Positions 61,757 through 64,000 of a stretch of DNA of 64,000 bases are shown here, in pieces (position 1 is the first letter of the stretch; the number at the start of each line of letters is the position of its first letter). A program made the position numbers and the translations under genes. Source of the stretch: Bacteroidales bacterium (lineage in GTDB: Bacteria; Bacteroidota; Bacteroidia; Bacteroidales; Lentimicrobiaceae); contig JADIZB010000009.1 of the NCBI GenBank assembly GCA_016705005.1, forward strand, positions 124,001 to 188,000. Direction: 5' to 3'. Under the pieces are notes generated by a model. That model saw nothing but the letters and a program-made list of their open reading frames with translations. It made no database searches and was not told the origin of the DNA.

Positions 61757-61800
61757 GAAACGGTGTGGGGAAACGAAATTTCGTTTCCCCACACCGTTTC
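61757..61800. repeat. 44-bp perfect zero-loop palindrome
   Basis: 22 bases (61757-61778) are the exact inverse complement of the next 22 (61779-61800), with no spacer; the centre reads CGAAATTTCG and each arm ends GAAACGGTGTGGGG. It lies between the convergent membrane-protein gene (stop 61652) and the M16 gene (stop 61834), so it could end transcription from both sides. There is no long T-tract. Confidence 0.9.
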
Positions 61801-61833
61801 ATCAGCTTAAATGTGAACAATCAGGAAAATCCG

Positions 61834-64000
61834 TTACTTTACAACCGGATTACCCTCAATATCAACCAGCAACGGTTCACCCAGACCAGCTTCCTTTAAG
61901 CGGTCGAACTGGGTACGGGCATCACCCACCACCACATAAACCATCTTATCGGGCCGGATATACCTGCTATAAATCGCTTTTGCTTCTTCCAGGGTGATTT
62001 TATCTGCTTTCATCTCTTCCTGTTTGATAAAATCGGGCGGCAGGTTAAAACTGCTGATTTCCTGAAGCATTCCCATCAGGCTGTTGATGGTTTCGAATTT
62101 GCCTGCGTTTGAACGGATGGTCGCATTGCGTGTAATTTCCAGCTCTTCGGCCGTATATTCAGTTCCAAAGCTGGTCAGAATCTCATTGAAGAGTTTTACC
62201 GACTCCAGGGTAAATTTGGACTGTACACTCGAACTTGCCACGAAAGGTCCGGGAACAGCACGCGGCATAAAGAAAGAATATGCTCCATAGGTGTAACCTT
62301 TTTCAAGCCTGAGTACTTCAAAAAGTTTAGAGCCCGACCCGTCACCCAGTTTGTAGTTAACAAAAGTGGCCGGGAAATAATCCGGATTATTCCTTGCCAT
62401 AGCCAGAGAACCGATCATCAGGACAGATTGTTTGGCATCCGGCACATCTACAAAACAGATCTGAGCTTTCTCAGGTGCTTTCGGCAGGTTGTACTGCGGA
62501 AATTCAACTTTAACCGGAGACCAGCTTTTTTCGACAGATTTCAGTGATTCATACACTCTTTCGCGGGTAATGTCGCCGGCAATATGAAAACTTGCCACTG
62601 TTGGTGAGAAATTGGCTTTATGATATTGCTTCAGGTCTTCAAGTGTGATACTTTCAACAGATTTCAGTGTGCCTGTGGCCGGTTTTGAAAAGATATGGTC
62701 ATTCCCATAAAGCATTTTATAGAATACATTTCCGGCTATTGCGTTGGGATTTGCATTCCGTTGCTTAATGTTGCTGATGGCAGCCTGTTTCAGGCGGTCG
62801 AACTCGGTAACATCCCAACGGGGTTGTGTAATGATCTCTTCAACAATATCCAGAACAGCCTGATAATTCCTCGACAGGCAGTTGGCTGTAATGGTCATGT
62901 TCTCGGCACCGGTATTGATATCAATGCTGGCACCGAGCTGTCCGATGGCCTCTTCGAGCTCTTCGGGCGTATGTTTTGCGGTCCCTTCCATCAGCAGGTC
63001 TGAAAGGAGCCTTGCAACGCCGGGCTTGGCAGGATTTTCGCCAAGCTGGCCACCCTTTAACCGGATGCTGAACTGGATCAAAGGCAACTCATGACTCTCG
63101 ATTCCATAAACTTTCATGTTGTTCCGGAGCGAAGATGTAAAAATATCCGGGGCATTGAGCAATGGTTTCTGACCAAGCGGAGGTTCGATGGTGCGGTCAA
63201 AAGTACTGGGTGTTTTTTCAAATGTATCTGTTGTTTCTTCTGCACTTTCAGCCTGAGAACCGGTTTCCTCTATCTTCTCTTCAACAATACTGGCAACCCC
63301 GGATCCGCTTAGTGCAAGTTCAGGACGGCCCTTTGGAACAAAACTGGTGGCAAGTGAATTGCGTCCTTTCAGGTAGGTTTTGTATACCCGCATAACGTCA
63401 TCCCTGGTCACGGCATTCAGCATACGGACATCTTCCATCATACGTGAAGGATCCCCGCCGAATACATTGGCCTGTACCAGCTGGAACGATTTACCGAGCA
63501 GACTTGATATGCCGTTATAGAATGAGGTCTCACGCAGGTTCTTTATACGCTGAAGATCCTGATCGGTAAACCCATTGACTTCAAACTGCCTGAAAGCTTC
63601 GTTGATCGCATCCTGAACACTGTCAAGATCAACCCCTTCGAATGCACGGACGATGATATTGAATTTACCGGCCAGTTCCATGGGGTTGTTGTATACAGAG
63701 ACTTTCGGGGCGAGCTTCCTGTTTTCTACGATTTCCTTGTACAGCGGAGCTTTCTTACCTTCTGAAAGCAGGTCGGCCAGCACTTCAAGCGCATAGGAAT
63801 CGGGATGGTAATTTTCAACCGTGGGGAAAATCAGATTCAGCTCCGGAAGCTTTGCAAAATTATCCTCGTGCAAAAGCCTCTTGCTGGAGGAAAGAACGGC
63901 CGGCATTGGTTTCATGACTTCGGGTTTGGTCCTCGGCCTGAATTCGCCAAAATATTTTTGAACCAGCGCTTTGACTTCAGTTTCATTGAAATCACCGGCA
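61834..64000 (-). CDS. M16 family peptidase, C-terminal part (partial at window edge)
   Basis: More than 720 residues; the reading frame continues without a stop to the right edge (in frame from 63999: AGDFNETEVKALVQKYFGEF), so the true start and the HxxEH zinc site of the first domain lie outside. The visible part holds the first M16C-like domain, an acidic linker (about residues 230-260 of the visible portion: EEKIEETGSQAESAEETTD), then a second M16/M16C pair. The second M16 domain reads LLSDLLMEGTAKHTPEEL where an active domain has HxxEH, so it is a non-catalytic half. Ends with ARTQFDRLKEAGLGEPLLV. Pitrilysin-like enzymes of this form are exported in Bacteroidota; the N-terminal signal is not visible here. 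Confidence 0.93.
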   Translation of the reverse strand, partial: AGDFNETEVKALVQKYFGEFRPRTKPEVMKPMPAVLSSSKRLLHEDNFAKLPELNLIFPTVENYHPDSYALEVLADLLSEGKKAPLYKEIVENRKLAPKVSVYNNPMELAGKFNIIVRAFEGVDLDSVQDAINEAFRQFEVNGFTDQDLQRIKNLRETSFYNGISSLLGKSFQLVQANVFGGDPSRMMEDVRMLNAVTRDDVMRVYKTYLKGRNSLATSFVPKGRPELALSGSGVASIVEEKIEETGSQAESAEETTDTFEKTPSTFDRTIEPPLGQKPLLNAPDIFTSSLRNNMKVYGIESHELPLIQFSIRLKGGQLGENPAKPGVARLLSDLLMEGTAKHTPEELEEAIGQLGASIDINTGAENMTITANCLSRNYQAVLDIVEEIITQPRWDVTEFDRLKQAAISNIKQRNANPNAIAGNVFYKMLYGNDHIFSKPATGTLKSVESITLEDLKQYHKANFSPTVASFHIAGDITRERVYESLKSVEKSWSPVKVEFPQYNLPKAPEKAQICFVDVPDAKQSVLMIGSLAMARNNPDYFPATFVNYKLGDGSGSKLFEVLRLEKGYTYGAYSFFMPRAVPGPFVASSSVQSKFTLESVKLFNEILTSFGTEYTAEELEITRNATIRSNAGKFETINSLMGMLQEISSFNLPPDFIKQEEMKADKITLEEAKAIYSRYIRPDKMVYVVVGDARTQFDRLKEAGLGEPLLVDIEGNPVVK

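Overview
The window looks like a chromosomal segment of a Bacteroidota bacterium, probably a Bacteroidales-type anaerobe or facultative anaerobe. The evidence is three large secreted proteins with C-terminal Por/T9SS sorting domains, LytTR/LytS-type two-component signalling, a complete-looking menaquinone operon, a DAHP synthase-chorismate mutase fusion, weak or absent Shine-Dalgarno sequences, and many starts preceded by the Bacteroidota -7 promoter element TAnnTTTG. There are no rRNA or tRNA genes, CRISPR arrays, prophage genes or transposase genes that I can see.

Layout. 1-3332: the tail of an FtsX-type ABC permease, then a secreted CotH-fold protein on the minus strand. 3440-10153 (minus): a six-gene block reading TolC, MacA-like adaptor, ABC ATPase, MacB-like permease, LytS-type histidine kinase, LytTR response regulator. 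10264-12927: a secreted GH3 beta-glycosidase. 12928-13896: mostly non-coding, with an anomalous G/C-homopolymer patch that interrupts a RelE/ParE-like toxin remnant. 13897-21627: central metabolism and translation (pgk, a methionine-type aminotransferase, transaldolase, a PfkB sugar kinase and a degenerate EF-G paralogue). 21628-22248: a repeat-rich intergenic region. 22249-24810: a GH30 glycosidase and an old yellow enzyme. 25037-28431 (minus): an acyl-CoA module (enoyl-CoA hydratase, 3-hydroxyacyl-CoA dehydrogenase, thiolase). 29325-36460 (plus): menI-menF-menD-menB-menA-menC-menE, tightly packed. 36469-40093 (minus): TolC, HlyD-type adaptor and tsaB. 40411-43988 (plus): secreted M1 metallopeptidase, AlkD-type DNA glycosylase, GNAT acetyltransferase. 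44145-51225: a degenerate PAP2-like membrane protein, an outer-membrane barrel, two uncharacterised genes, an S9 peptidase lipoprotein, a secreted thioredoxin-like protein and a small lipoprotein. 51349-57812: DUF169 protein, rpoN, asnS, DAHP synthase-chorismate mutase, hflX. 57984-61652: a T9SS cargo protein, a small protein with a PIGSG tail, a P-loop kinase-like protein and a membrane protein. 61834-64000: an M16 peptidase running off the window.

How the genes work together. DAHP synthase-chorismate mutase controls entry to chorismate, which MenF draws on; MenD, MenC, MenE, MenB, MenI and MenA then build demethylmenaquinone. menH and the final methyltransferase (menG/ubiE) are not in the window. 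Several secreted hydrolases (GH3, GH30, M1, S9, M16, CotH-type) suggest a polymer- and peptide-degrading lifestyle. Two tripartite-efflux fragments are present; one has a complete set of parts with its own sensor pair, the other lacks its inner-membrane pump.

Most of the window is ordinary chromosomal gene content. The least explained parts are the intergenic elements (near-perfect zero-loop palindromes, a covarying stem-loop present in two copies, a 24-bp dispersed repeat), the EF-G paralogue that has lost key GTPase residues, a four-cysteine conserved-looking hypothetical protein, and the PIGSG-tail protein. I see no clear evidence of a wholly new defence or mobile system.
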